Position numbers and translations under genes: made by a program
The notes under the pieces: generated by a model
What the model saw: only the letters and a program-made list of their open reading frames with translations
What the model was told of the DNA's origin: nothing
Databases searched by the model: none
Source of the DNA: M3007 sp044226205
GTDB lineage: Bacteria; Bacteroidota; Bacteroidia; Chitinophagales; Saprospiraceae
DNA length: 64,000 nt
Reading direction: 5' to 3'
Assembly: GCA_044226205.1 (NCBI GenBank)
Contig: JBGAHL010000001.1
Span: 372,001 to 436,000, forward strand
In this document: positions 7,917 to 17,640 of the stretch, one piece after another
How the letters are laid out: every line of letters begins with the position of its first letter
Numbering within the stretch: position 1 is the first letter of the stretch

Positions 7917-9059
7917 ATGAAAAAACTGTTTTACCTCGGCGCGCTGGGCTGGCTGCTGTTCGAAATTGCCAATGTCTATTTCATCATGCCCATGCCGGGC
8001 GGAAGTCAGGAAATTGAAAGTATAGGGTTCGCCTACTTTCTTTATCGCTGGCGGTGGTGGTTTCGGGCCGGTTTCGGGCTGCTCCTGCTGGCAGGGGTAA
8101 AAAATGCCTGGCAAGGCGCCCGCTGGCTCACCTTGATCGGCCTGTTGGCCGCTGCGGCCGTCGCTTACGTCGCCAATTTCCAGATGTCGGCCGATACCAT
8201 GTTTTACCAGCCCGGCGTGGTGAATATGGCCGACGCCCGCGGCAACCGCGTACCCGGCGACAAACTCGTGATCGGCATCAGCCACAACGGCGAGGCGAAA
8301 GCCTACCCTATCCAGTTTTTGGGCTATCACCACCAGGTGCGCGACAGTATCGGCGGAAAACCTGTCATGGTGACCTATTGCACCGTTTGCCGCACGGGCA
8401 GGGTGTACGAGCCTGTGGTCGACGGGCGGGCCGAGCATTTCAGACTGGTCGGAATGGATCATTTCAATGCCATGTTTGAAGATGCCACGACAAAAAGCTG
8501 GTGGCGGCAAGCCACCGGCGAAGCCGTCGCAGGCCCTCTGAAAGGCGCTCTTCTGCCCGAATTCCCGTCGATGCAAACTTCTCTGGATCAATGGATTGCC
8601 TTGTACCCCAACACGCTCGTCATGCAGGGCGACCCCGTTTTTCAGACGGAATACGACAGTATGCTGACCTATGAAAACGGCAAACGAAACAGCAAACTGA
8701 CCCGACGCGACACGGCCTCCTGGCAACCCAAATCATGGGTGGTCGGGCTGGTACTGGGCAATGCCAGCAAAGCTTACGACTGGAATGACTTGCAAACCCG
8801 TCCCGTCGTTCACGACACGCTCGGCGCACAGCCCGTTTTGCTGGTGCTGGCGCCCGACCACCGCGGCTTTGCGGCTTTTCAGCGGAGCGCTCCCGATCAA
8901 ATGTTCCGTTTGCAAGGCGATACGCTGGTGTGCAATGGCAAGTCTTATTTCTTCAACGGCAAATCGGTCGATCCTGCGCAGCCCGATTTAGTACCTGTCA
9001 AAGCTTATCAGGAGTATTGGCACAGTTGGAAGACCTTCCATCCTGATACCCGATTTTAA
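7917..9059 (+). CDS. DUF3179 domain-containing membrane protein
   Basis: 380 residues. Three hydrophobic segments occupy residues about 1-100 (MKKLFYLGALGWLLFEIANVYF, a second near 45-65, and WLTLIGLLAAAAVAYVANF). The DUF3179 domain follows to about residue 365, with GDKLVIGISHNGEAKAYPI, the cysteine motif YCTVCRTGRVYEP and GVV-type strands. The CxxC next to the conserved Arg suggests metal binding or redox work, but no member is well understood. It starts 5 bases after the second AhpD-like gene, making it the last gene of the operon. The domain most likely faces the periplasm. Confidence 0.88.
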   Translation: MKKLFYLGALGWLLFEIANVYFIMPMPGGSQEIESIGFAYFLYRWRWWFRAGFGLLLLAGVKNAWQGARWLTLIGLLAAAAVAYVANFQMSADTMFYQPGVVNMADARGNRVPGDKLVIGISHNGEAKAYPIQFLGYHHQVRDSIGGKPVMVTYCTVCRTGRVYEPVVDGRAEHFRLVGMDHFNAMFEDATTKSWWRQATGEAVAGPLKGALLPEFPSMQTSLDQWIALYPNTLVMQGDPVFQTEYDSMLTYENGKRNSKLTRRDTASWQPKSWVVGLVLGNASKAYDWNDLQTRPVVHDTLGAQPVLLVLAPDHRGFAAFQRSAPDQMFRLQGDTLVCNGKSYFFNGKSVDPAQPDLVPVKAYQEYWHSWKTFHPDTRF

Positions 9060-9105
9060 AGCAACGAAGCGGTAAGGCCGTCTCATAAGTCCTTTTCGCG
9101 GCCAA

Positions 9106-9137
9106 CTGACGGGGTGACTCCAAAGTCACCCCGTCAG
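9106..9137. terminator. 14-bp perfect hairpin between convergent genes
   Basis: CTGACGGGGTGACT (9106-9119) and AGTCACCCCGTCAG (9124-9137) form a perfect stem around a CCAA tetraloop. It lies between the DUF3179 stop and the stop of the giant minus-strand gene, where a bidirectional terminator is expected. No T-run follows on either side, so factor-independent termination is not certain. Confidence 0.65.
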
Positions 9138-9191
9138 TAATAACCTCAGCCTCGGCCTTTGTAGCGACTCCATCGCCGTTACGATGGGCTC

Positions 9192-12100
9192 CTAGCGTTC
9201 CAGCGTGACATCGCCTTTGTACAGATGCTCCGTGCCGTCGACAAATTCGACGACGCAATACCAGACGAATACCGCCGGGTTCATCGGCTGGCCGCGCAGT
9301 TTGCCGTCCCAGCCCTGCGAGGGGTTGTTGGGCACGAAATCATAGAGTTCGTACACCAGTTCTCCCCAACGCGAAAAGACCTGCAAGGACTTGACTTTGG
9401 GCACCCGAAGGGGGTCGGCGAAGACCGTGAAATAGTCGTTGTGGCCGTCCTGATCGGGGGAAAAGATGTTCGGAATATACACATCCACCCCGCGATCGAC
9501 GATGAGTTGCACCGGCGCGCGGTCGGTACAGCCGTTGCCCGTCACGGCCACCACTTCGTAGCGGGTTGTCAGGAAAGGCGTAGCCACCGGATCGAGGCAA
9601 TCGTCGCAGCTCAGCCAGGTAGAAGGCGTCCAGCTCACGGAAGCCAGGGTATCGGGCGATGCAATGCTGATTTGTACATCGAACTGGTAAGTATCGCCCA
9701 ACAGCACCGTCACTTGCGGATCTATCTCCAGCAGGAATTCTTCGGCAGCAATGACGTCCAGGCTCAGCGTTGTGCTGCAACCCTCGGCGTCCTGCACCAG
9801 CAAGGTGTAGGTGCTGGGTGTCAGGTTGTTGAAATAAGTCTGGGAGGAAAAATGCTGACCGTTGTCGAGGGAGAACTGCACCGGCGGTTTGCCGCCCTGC
9901 ACGCTGTCGATACGAATAGCGCCCTTGTCGCCGTAGCAAGGCGGTTGCTGCACACTAGCCGACACGTGTGGCGAGAGTGGCGAAATCAGCACGTTGTCGG
10001 TATCCATACAACCGTTGGAAGGGTTGGTCACGAGCAAAACATAGGTGCCGGGTTCGCCGATCAGCGGCGTCGCGGTGCTGGCGCCGGAAAGCAGCAGGCC
10101 ATCGGTCGTCGTCCAGTTGAAATTGAGGGCGCCGGCGCCGGAAGACGCGCTGCCGTCGAGACTGGCCTGCGCGCCGTAGCAATCCATGGAGAATGGCTCG
10201 CCCGCCTCGGCGACTGGCAGCACCTGATCGGCGGTTACGGTGGTGGCAAGCCCGTTTTTGCAATTGTTAAGCGGGTCGGTACCGATCAGCAGATAAGTGC
10301 CCGGCGCATTGACGGACAAGGTGGTTCCGCTGCCCAGAACAGTGGTGTCTGCGCCCGAAAGGCTTGCCCAGACAAACTGAATACCCGGCACCGGCGAGCC
10401 GCCGTTCAGGGTGGCAACCGGGTGCGCACAGGTCAGCATGGCCGGCGGATTGATGAACAGGGGCGGGTAGGCCAGGTCCTGATTGATCACCAAAGTGGCC
10501 GTGTCGGAACAAAAACTCAGGGTATCCAAAATCACAAACTGGTAGGTGCCCGGCTCGTCGATTTGCAGGACGGTGCCCGGCGTGTAGGTGTTTCCGTTGC
10601 TGATCCAGATCGCATTGACATTGACCGAACCCTCGGACACCCCCGAGAGGATGATTTCATCGATGGTGCAGTCGAGAATATCGTCCGGGCTGGCATAAAT
10701 CGTCGCTTTCAGTTCATTGGAAATGTCGATGACATTGGTCGAAACCGTGTCGGCGCAACCGTTGAGGCTGATCACAAGGCGGTAATTGCCGGCAGCAGTA
10801 GCCGTGGCATCGGGCTGACTGGCGCTGCCCATAATTTGCCCCGGCGAAGCGGTCCACTGATACGAGACGCCCGGCAAATCCGAACTTCCGCTCAACACCA
10901 CCTCCTTGACGGCACAGGACAAGGCTTCGGGGGGCGCGATGGCGGCCACCGGGATTTGCCGGAACACCACCGGCGTGCCGAGCGAGACGACCGTGCAGAA
11001 ATCGCTGAGCACGACATTGCCCGTTCCGTCGTTATTCCCGGCTACCGCCGAAATGTAGTACGTGACCCCGTAGCTCATCAGGGCGGCATTAAAACAAAAC
11101 TCGGGCTGGCTGTTTCGGGCAATTTCATTTTGGATCTGGTTGCCGGTTCCCGTGTGCAGAATGAATTGCAACACGTCGCCATTTTCCAAAAACTGTCCAA
11201 ACGAGTTGTAAGAAGCAGTGACACAACCGGTTCCACAATGCGACACCAGCGTGTTCTGCATCGTGCCGACCGCCGTTGAACAGCTGATCAGGCCGATATT
11301 GAAGCCACAAGTGGTGGTGCATCCGTTGGCATCGGTGACCGACACGGCATAGCTGCCTTCCGCAAGGTTGCTAAAAGTTGTGTTGCCCGGGAAAATACCG
11401 CTTTGCGTACCGCCCGGGCTTACCGTGACTTCGTAGGGCGGCGTACCGCCAGTCAGGGAAACACTGCCCGCGCCATCCGTCGCACCGGGCGCACTTACCG
11501 TATTGGTCTGGTTACAAGCGACTTGCACTGCGGTGGACGGTTGAGCAATGGTGTAAACGGCCGTCGAAGTGCAGCCCATGGCGTCGGTGACCGTCAGCGA
11601 ATAAGCCCCCGAAGCAAGGCCGGTCAGGTCTTCGGGATTGCCCGGCGCGGCAGGCGACCAGTTGAAACCGAACGGCGCTACCCCGCTGTTGACCGTGACA
11701 TCCACGGCGCCCGTGGCGGCGCTGTAACAAAGCACGTCGCTCACCGCGCCGCTCTGTGCGACAGGGCTCAGGTCGTTGGGCACATTGAAACTCGCTTCCG
11801 CCGTGCAGGCGCCGCCCGCACTGACCGTAAGGGTGTAGGCGCCGGCGGCCAAGCTGGTCAGGTCTTCTGTTTGCAGACTGTTCGACCAGACGTACGAGTA
11901 GGTCAGGGCCGGGCTCACCGTCACGGCAATGGCGCCGTTTCCGCTGACACAGGAGGAATTGGCCGTCACCGACCCTGAAATGGAAGGAATCGTGACGTTT
12001 TCGGGTATCGTTAACGCGGCTGTTTCCACGCAGCCGTTGGCGCCCGTGACCGTGACCGAATAGTCGCCCGACGGCAACCCGCTGACGTCTTCATTGCCCG

Positions 12101-15100
12101 AAAGGTCGGACCACGCAAAAACGTACGGCGCCTGACCGCCCGAAACGCTGAGATCGATGGCGCCACTGTTTTGACCGCAAAAAGCGGGTGTGATGGCTTC
12201 GGTCAAAGTCGGCGGTTCGGCTGCATTGCCAATGTTGAAGGCCGCCGTACCCGTGCAGGTGTTGCCCACGGAAACGGTCACGGAGTAGGCCCCTGGCGAC
12301 AAGCCGGACAGATCCTGGCTCATCGAACTTTGCGACCACAGGTAATTGTAAGTCAGCCCGTTACCCGGGTCGGCGGGTGTGAGGGTGAGGTCAATTTGAC
12401 CATTGTCGCTGATACAGGATGTATTGTTGGCGGAGGTACCGCCTACGGAAAATCCGATGCTGTTTTCCGGCACGTTCATCGAAGCCGTCGCTGTGCAATG
12501 GTTGGCATCGGTGACGGTGACTGCGTAGTTGCCGTCGGGGATGGCCGTAAGGTCTTCCGACGAGGGGCCGCCCAGCCATTGGTAGGCATAAGGCGGTGTT
12601 CCGCCCGTGGTGCTGAGATCGACGGCGCCGTTGGAAAGTCCGCATATTTCAGGCGTAATGCTTTGAGCAAGAGCGGGATATGTCCTGGCATCCACCACGA
12701 TAAAGGAAATGGAGGCCACGCAGCTGCCCGTTTCCGTCACCGAAACATCGTAGGCGCCGGGGGCGAGACTGCTCAGGTCCTGCGTCGTCATGCTGTTCGA
12801 CCAGAGGTAGGTGTAGGGCCCGGCGGGCGTTACGGTCAGGTCGATCGCGCCGTTGTTGGTGGCGCAATCGGTCAGCGGAGCGATGGTACCGCTCAGGCTG
12901 AACGTCGAACTGTTGTTGGGCACCACAAACGTGGTGTCGCTGGTACAACCATTGGCCGCCGTGACCGTGACGGTATAAGGGCCGGGCAGTATGGCGGTCA
13001 AATCCTCCGTGACGGCCATATTGGACCACAGGTAGCTGAAAGGCATGGCTGCGCCCGAGGCGTTCAAATCGATGGCCCCGTTGCTGTTGCTGCAAATCGC
13101 GGGAGTGACCGCACCGTTCAGGGCAGGGTTGGGGGTATTATTGCCCACCGCAAAAGTGGCCGTCGAACTGCAACTCAGACCCGAACTCACCGTCACCGTG
13201 TAATTTCCGGCCGGAAGGCCGGACAAATCTTCTGTTGCAAGCATGTTGGACCATGCGTAAGTGTATGCGCCGGAAGGGCTGACGCTGATGTCGAGCGTGC
13301 CGTTCGGCGTTACGCAGGAGGTATTTTCCTGTGGTGTGCCTGTGATGTTCAGTACGAGATTGTTATTCACCACATTGACCGAAGTGGTGGCTGTGCAGCC
13401 CCAAAAGTCGCTGACCGTCAGGGCATAGGTATTGGGCGCCAGCCCGCTGAGGTCTTCGGTGGTCATGCTGTTCGACCAGTGGTAGGTGTAAGGCGGTGTG
13501 GCGCCGCTAACGGTGGCATTGGTTCCGCCGTTGCTCAAACCGCAGGTGGCGGGTATGCCGACCGCCGACAGGTTGGGCAGTACCGCGGCATTTAAAATAT
13601 CATAAGATGCTGTTTCCGAACAAGTTCCAAGCACGATCGTCACAGAGTAAGTGCCGGCCGGGATGTTGTTCAGATCGGCCGTGTGCAGGTTGTTCGACCA
13701 GTTGTAGGTGTAGTTGTAGGGCGGTTGAACGTCCAGATCGATATAGCCGTTGGGCGTGGTGCAGGAAGTGTTGTCGGAGGCTACGCCGTTGGGAGAAATG
13801 GCGAGTGTGTTGGCCGGTACGGTGACGAATGTTTCGGCCGTGCAGCCCAGCGCGGTCGTGACCGTAACGGCGTAATCAGCGGCAGACAAGTTGGTAAGAT
13901 CCTGATTGGAGGTATTGTTCGACCAATGGTACTGGTAAGGCGTTTGGCCGCCGTTGACCTGCAAATCGATCATGCCATTGGGCAAATTGCAGAAGGCAGC
14001 GCTCACATCGGTCGTCAGGTCGGGGTATTCGATCAAGTTGTCAACGGTGAACGTTGTGGTTTCGGTACAAGTACCCCCTGCGCTCACGGTCACCGAGTAA
14101 TCGCCGGGCGCCAAATTGCTGATATTGGCCGTGGTAGCCAGGTTCGACCACATGACGGACAGGTTGGAGGGACTCAGGACCAGATTGATTGCCCCGTTAT
14201 TGGTCAGGCAGGAGGTTTGCGGCGTCACAAAACCGTCGAGGCTGATCGGCACCTGGTAATCGTCGACCGCCACGCCGTCCACCTCGGTACAGCCGTTGGA
14301 GCCGGTCACCGTGACCACGTAAATATCGCCGGGAATACCGCTCAGGTCCTGTGTAGTCGCCATGTTCGACCAGATGTAGGTGTACGGCCCTGTCCCGCCT
14401 GTTACGGTCAGGTTGATGGCGCCGTTGTTGAGGCCGCAATTGGCGCTGGTGGTGCTGAATGAAAGATTGGGCGTATTCGGATTGTCCGGCACAACGAAAG
14501 CATCCGTTTCCGTACACGACCCGCCCGCGCTGACCGTCACCTGATAAATACCCGGCGCGAGGTTGCTGATATCCTGCGTGGTGGCCATGTTCGACCAAAT
14601 GTAGGTGTAGCCGGCTGGTGGCGTCACACTCAGGTCGATGCTGCCGTTGCCCGTGCTCAGGCAGTTCGTATTGGCTACAATATTGGTAATCAGGTTAATA
14701 GGCGGGTTATTGTTCGGCACATTGATGGAGAGAATCGTCGGACAGCCATTGGCGCCGGTCACGGTCACGCTGTAATCGCCGGTCATCAGGCCCGTAAGGT
14801 TCTGGGTGGTGGCGTTGTTGGACCACAGGTAAGTGTAGGGCAAAACGCCGCCTGAAACGGAGAGGGAGATCCCGCCATTGGGCAAATCACAGGTCGAAGT
14901 GGTGACGGAAGGATTAACAACCGGCGCATTGGGCACGTCGGGCACGGTAAAATCAGCCGTTTGCGTACAGGTGCCGCCCGCGCTCACAGTCAGGGAATAG
15001 GAACCGGGCGCCAGGCCGGTTAAATCCTGGGTAGAAGCCGGCGGCGACCAGGTATAGGTGTAAGCGCCGTTGGGCGTGACGCTTACATCGATGCTGCCGT

Positions 15101-17306
15101 TGTTGTTGCCGTTGCAGGTCGTATTGGGCTGAACATTGGCGGTGACATTGATCGGCGGGTTGTTATTGATCAAAATGACATCTACATCGTCGGTACAACC
15201 GTTGGCGCCGGTGACGGTTACACTGTAATTGCCGGCAGTCAACCCGTTGATATTTTGGGTAGTGGCCATATTGGACCACAGGTAGGTGTAGGGTGAAACC
15301 CCGCCAGTCACCGTGAGGTTGATGGCGCCGTTGGGCAGATCACAGGTCGAAGGCGTGGTGGACGCATTTGCATTGGGATTGTTCGGCACGTCGGGCACCG
15401 TAAAATCGGTGGTGGTGGAACAAGAACCCAGGCCGGTTACGGTAAGTGTATAAGTGCCCGGCGCCAGGTTGCTGAGGTCCTGTGTGGTAAATGTATTGGA
15501 CCACAAATAGCCATACGTCCCCGAGGGCGTGATGCTCACGTCGATGCTGCCGTTGTAGTTTCCATTACAGGTGGTATTCGGGGCAATATTGGCGGTTGCC
15601 GTGATCGGCGGGTTGTTGTTGGTCAGGTCAATATTGGCAACATCCGTACAGCCGTTGGCGCCGGTCACGGTCACCGAATAGGCGCCTGCCGGGATGCCGG
15701 ACAGGTTTTGGGTAGTGGCCGTGTTGGACCACAGGTAAGTGTACGGCGTCACCCCTCCGCTCACGTTGAGGTTGATCGAGCCATTGCTCTGATCGCAGGT
15801 GGTGGGGGTGGTGGTAAAGGTGGCGTTTGGCTCGTTGGGCTGATCGAGCACATCGAAGGTGGCAGAAGCCGTGCAGGTAATGCCCGTTGTCACGGTGATG
15901 GTGTAAGAACCCGGAGGCAGCCCGCTCAGGTCCTGTGTGGTGAAGGAATTGGACCACAGGTAAGTATAGTTGCCGGGTGGCGGCGCGACCGAGACATCGA
16001 TGCTTCCGTTGCCGCCGTTGCAGGTTGTATTGGCCGTCACCGCGCCGGTTACGTTCAGGGTAACCTGATTGTCGGGCACGTTCACGTTGTAAACTTCCGA
16101 GCAGCCGTCTTCATCGGTGATCGTCACGGAATAAGCCCCGCCTGGAATGTTGCTCAAGTCTTCCGTTGCAGCGCTGTTCGACCAGAGAAACATGTAGGGC
16201 GTATTGCCGCCGGTGACGCTGAGGTTGACGGCCCCGTTGCTTTGTCCGCAACTAGCATTGGTCACGACTGCCGAAGGGTTCAGATCGGTGAGGGTCACCA
16301 CTGCCGAGCCCGAGACGGTGCCGGCGCAGTTGCCATCCACCGTGCTAACGCTTTGCGGGGTGTAGGTTCCCGGTTGAGTTACGGTAAGGGTGAAAGGGGA
16401 CGACGTGACCTGTATGGCGGGTTGTGGCGTGCCGTTAATTGAATAAACAAAGTTCCAGGGCCCCTGGCCCGTAAAATTCACCGTCAGGTCGACAGCGCCG
16501 CCGCTACCCGCGCACAATATGCCGCCGCCTGAAAGTGTGGCCGTCGGCTTGGGGATCACCTCCACCGTGATGCAGGACTCCATGGGATTGGAAAAGCACT
16601 GGTTGGACGATTTGACGCAAAGTGTGGCTGTTCCCGGGGTGCTGCCCCAGTTGACCGTCACGTTGTTGTTATTGACCGACAAGGTACCCATGTTGGCGGG
16701 TGTCAGCGTCCACATGTAGGAGGTAGCGCCCACGATCGCCGGTACGGAATAACTACCCGAAGTGTTTTGACAAACCTCGATGGGGCCGGTAACCGTGCCG
16801 GGGTCTTCCGGGGGCATACCCACCGTGGAGCCTGACAACACATCGATGCTGTAATCGCATACGTTGCCATTGCATCCGTCGAGGACAAACCAGTAAATAT
16901 GACCCACGATATAGTTGTCGGCCGACAGGACGAAGGGGTTTTGCGTGCAGGAGCATTGCAGGTCCATCGCCGGGCCGCCGCATCCGTCATAAATACCGCC
17001 TTGCAGGCCCATCATACCACCCGAGCTGCAATTGGACGGGGTTACCTGAATGGAAATACTGGTACTTCCTGCGTAAAAGGCAAACCACTCGTCGTTGTTC
17101 AGAAACCAGCCAGGGCATCCCGGGAAAGACTGAGCCGTATTGTTGTTGTTAATGGTGGCACAATAGCCATCCAGATTTTCACAAAGAATCGGGGCCTGCG
17201 GACAGGTATTGCCCGGCTGAGGGAAGCCCGGAGGCGGGCACTGCGCCATGACAAGCTGCGGTAAAAAAAACAGTGCAACAAGGATAATAAGGTAGAGATG
17301 CTTCAT
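9192..17306 (-). CDS. Giant SprB-repeat cell-surface protein with CHU_C (T9SS type B) sorting domain
   Basis: 2704 residues. The start at 17306 gives the signal peptide MKHLYLIILVALFFLPQLVMA and lies just inside the promoter at 17473-17503; the open frame continues to 17555 but that part is upstream of the promoter. Order: a Cys-rich N-terminal domain (to about 165), two PKD-like domains (about 170-345), then about 22 SprB modules (about 348-2005, encoded by roughly 11290-16262) with the core pattern PYTYLWSN..TTQDLSGL.AG.YSVTVT. Four Cys-containing Ig/PKD-like modules follow, then one more SprB-like unit. A gliding-motility-associated C-terminal domain closes the protein (about 2606-2704: VYIPNIFSPDQDGHNDYFTVF...WDGKLRGQPMNPAVFVWYC). 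Such proteins are exported by T9SS and displayed on the surface for adhesion or gliding. The modules alternate in two types, A and B, see findings. Confidence 0.93.
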   Translation of the reverse strand: MKHLYLIILVALFFLPQLVMAQCPPPGFPQPGNTCPQAPILCENLDGYCATINNNNTAQSFPGCPGWFLNNDEWFAFYAGSTSISIQVTPSNCSSGGMMGLQGGIYDGCGGPAMDLQCSCTQNPFVLSADNYIVGHIYWFVLDGCNGNVCDYSIDVLSGSTVGMPPEDPGTVTGPIEVCQNTSGSYSVPAIVGATSYMWTLTPANMGTLSVNNNNVTVNWGSTPGTATLCVKSSNQCFSNPMESCITVEVIPKPTATLSGGGILCAGSGGAVDLTVNFTGQGPWNFVYSINGTPQPAIQVTSSPFTLTVTQPGTYTPQSVSTVDGNCAGTVSGSAVVTLTDLNPSAVVTNASCGQSNGAVNLSVTGGNTPYMFLWSNSAATEDLSNIPGGAYSVTITDEDGCSEVYNVNVPDNQVTLNVTGAVTANTTCNGGNGSIDVSVAPPPGNYTYLWSNSFTTQDLSGLPPGSYTITVTTGITCTASATFDVLDQPNEPNATFTTTPTTCDQSNGSINLNVSGGVTPYTYLWSNTATTQNLSGIPAGAYSVTVTGANGCTDVANIDLTNNNPPITATANIAPNTTCNGNYNGSIDVSITPSGTYGYLWSNTFTTQDLSNLAPGTYTLTVTGLGSCSTTTDFTVPDVPNNPNANASTTPSTCDLPNGAINLTVTGGVSPYTYLWSNMATTQNINGLTAGNYSVTVTGANGCTDDVDVILINNNPPINVTANVQPNTTCNGNNNGSIDVSVTPNGAYTYTWSPPASTQDLTGLAPGSYSLTVSAGGTCTQTADFTVPDVPNAPVVNPSVTTSTCDLPNGGISLSVSGGVLPYTYLWSNNATTQNLTGLMTGDYSVTVTGANGCPTILSINVPNNNPPINLITNIVANTNCLSTGNGSIDLSVTPPAGYTYIWSNMATTQDISNLAPGIYQVTVSAGGSCTETDAFVVPDNPNTPNLSFSTTSANCGLNNGAINLTVTGGTGPYTYIWSNMATTQDLSGIPGDIYVVTVTGSNGCTEVDGVAVDDYQVPISLDGFVTPQTSCLTNNGAINLVLSPSNLSVMWSNLATTANISNLAPGDYSVTVSAGGTCTETTTFTVDNLIEYPDLTTDVSAAFCNLPNGMIDLQVNGGQTPYQYHWSNNTSNQDLTNLSAADYAVTVTTALGCTAETFVTVPANTLAISPNGVASDNTSCTTPNGYIDLDVQPPYNYTYNWSNNLHTADLNNIPAGTYSVTIVLGTCSETASYDILNAAVLPNLSAVGIPATCGLSNGGTNATVSGATPPYTYHWSNSMTTEDLSGLAPNTYALTVSDFWGCTATTSVNVVNNNLVLNITGTPQENTSCVTPNGTLDISVSPSGAYTYAWSNMLATEDLSGLPAGNYTVTVSSGLSCSSTATFAVGNNTPNPALNGAVTPAICSNSNGAIDLNASGAAMPFSYLWSNMAVTEDLTAILPGPYTVTVTAANGCTSDTTFVVPNNSSTFSLSGTIAPLTDCATNNGAIDLTVTPAGPYTYLWSNSMTTQDLSSLAPGAYDVSVTETGSCVASISFIVVDARTYPALAQSITPEICGLSNGAVDLSTTGGTPPYAYQWLGGPSSEDLTAIPDGNYAVTVTDANHCTATASMNVPENSIGFSVGGTSANNTSCISDNGQIDLTLTPADPGNGLTYNYLWSQSSMSQDLSGLSPGAYSVTVSVGNTCTGTAAFNIGNAAEPPTLTEAITPAFCGQNSGAIDLSVSGGQAPYVFAWSDLSGNEDVSGLPSGDYSVTVTGANGCVETAALTIPENVTIPSISGSVTANSSCVSGNGAIAVTVSPALTYSYVWSNSLQTEDLTSLAAGAYTLTVSAGGACTAEASFNVPNDLSPVAQSGAVSDVLCYSAATGAVDVTVNSGVAPFGFNWSPAAPGNPEDLTGLASGAYSLTVTDAMGCTSTAVYTIAQPSTAVQVACNQTNTVSAPGATDGAGSVSLTGGTPPYEVTVSPGGTQSGIFPGNTTFSNLAEGSYAVSVTDANGCTTTCGFNIGLISCSTAVGTMQNTLVSHCGTGCVTASYNSFGQFLENGDVLQFILHTGTGNQIQNEIARNSQPEFCFNAALMSYGVTYYISAVAGNNDGTGNVVLSDFCTVVSLGTPVVFRQIPVAAIAPPEALSCAVKEVVLSGSSDLPGVSYQWTASPGQIMGSASQPDATATAAGNYRLVISLNGCADTVSTNVIDISNELKATIYASPDDILDCTIDEIILSGVSEGSVNVNAIWISNGNTYTPGTVLQIDEPGTYQFVILDTLSFCSDTATLVINQDLAYPPLFINPPAMLTCAHPVATLNGGSPVPGIQFVWASLSGADTTVLGSGTTLSVNAPGTYLLIGTDPLNNCKNGLATTVTADQVLPVAEAGEPFSMDCYGAQASLDGSASSGAGALNFNWTTTDGLLLSGASTATPLIGEPGTYVLLVTNPSNGCMDTDNVLISPLSPHVSASVQQPPCYGDKGAIRIDSVQGGKPPVQFSLDNGQHFSSQTYFNNLTPSTYTLLVQDAEGCSTTLSLDVIAAEEFLLEIDPQVTVLLGDTYQFDVQISIASPDTLASVSWTPSTWLSCDDCLDPVATPFLTTRYEVVAVTGNGCTDRAPVQLIVDRGVDVYIPNIFSPDQDGHNDYFTVFADPLRVPKVKSLQVFSRWGELVYELYDFVPNNPSQGWDGKLRGQPMNPAVFVWYCVVEFVDGTEHLYKGDVTLER
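11290..16262 (-). repeat. Array of ~22 SprB modules arranged as A-B dimers
   Basis: Each module is about 74-76 codons. A modules start with a Cys-x2-5-NG motif, contain GG..PY.Y.WSN and end in a GANGC-like turn. B modules start NTTC/NTSC, lack the GG before PY (for example PSGAYTYLWSN) and end in GG(T/S)C followed by a Phe-Val-Val/Pro strand. A and B strictly alternate for ten pairs, followed by two A-like units. Confidence 0.85.
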
Positions 17307-17472
17307 GTAACAAGGAGTATTGGTTAAAGAGCAAATACTCCCGGATGGGGCCACCGGAAGAAACCTGGAATAAATTTCACGGTTTCGGGAATCCGCTTTA
17401 AAGCGGAAAGCACAGGACAGAGCGGCTGAATAACTGGTAAAAAACCAGTCGGAGTGGAGTATTAAAATCGGC

Positions 17473-17503
17473 CAAATGTAGCCAAAGCAGCCATTTAGCC
17501 AAA
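17473..17503 (-). promoter_or_regulatory. Promoter of the giant SprB-repeat gene
   Basis: On the minus strand TTTG (complement of 17500-17503) is followed after 19 bases by TACATTTG (complement of 17473-17480). This is a full match to the Bacteroidota consensus TTTG-N19-TAnnTTTG. Transcription would start near 17467, about 160 bases before the ATG at 17306. Confidence 0.78.
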
Positions 17504-17572
17504 CATAATTTGTCAAAAAGAATTTAAAAGCCCAATAGCAACATCGTAAAAACAATTTTTAACGACATCAAT

Positions 17573-17613
17573 AAAAAAGCCTTCCGGGTCGCAAGACATT
17601 GACCCGGAAGACT
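17573..17613 (-). terminator. Intrinsic terminator of the CotH gene
   Basis: On the minus strand CTTCCGGGTC (complement of 17601-17610) pairs with GACCCGGAAG (complement of 17581-17590), followed by GC and six T. It is the only T-tailed hairpin between the CotH stop at 17719 and the promoter of the next gene. Confidence 0.8.
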
Positions 17614-17640
17614 TTGTAGTGGCTCACCCTTTGGCGCGTA

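Noticed and set aside
9225..11279. 684-codon plus-strand open frame opposite the giant SprB gene
   Set aside because: Arg/Gly/His-rich shadow of the well-supported minus-strand gene, with no recognisable domain. The same applies to other plus-strand frames between 11403 and 16442, whose apparent repeats mirror the SprB array.
11290..16262. Repeats as a DNA-level mobile array
   Set aside because: The periodicity is in frame and explained by protein modules; DNA identity between modules is only moderate.
17307..17555. N-terminal extension of the SprB giant by 83 codons
   Set aside because: It would place the start upstream of the matched promoter (17473-17503), and the ATG at 17306 gives a perfect signal peptide.
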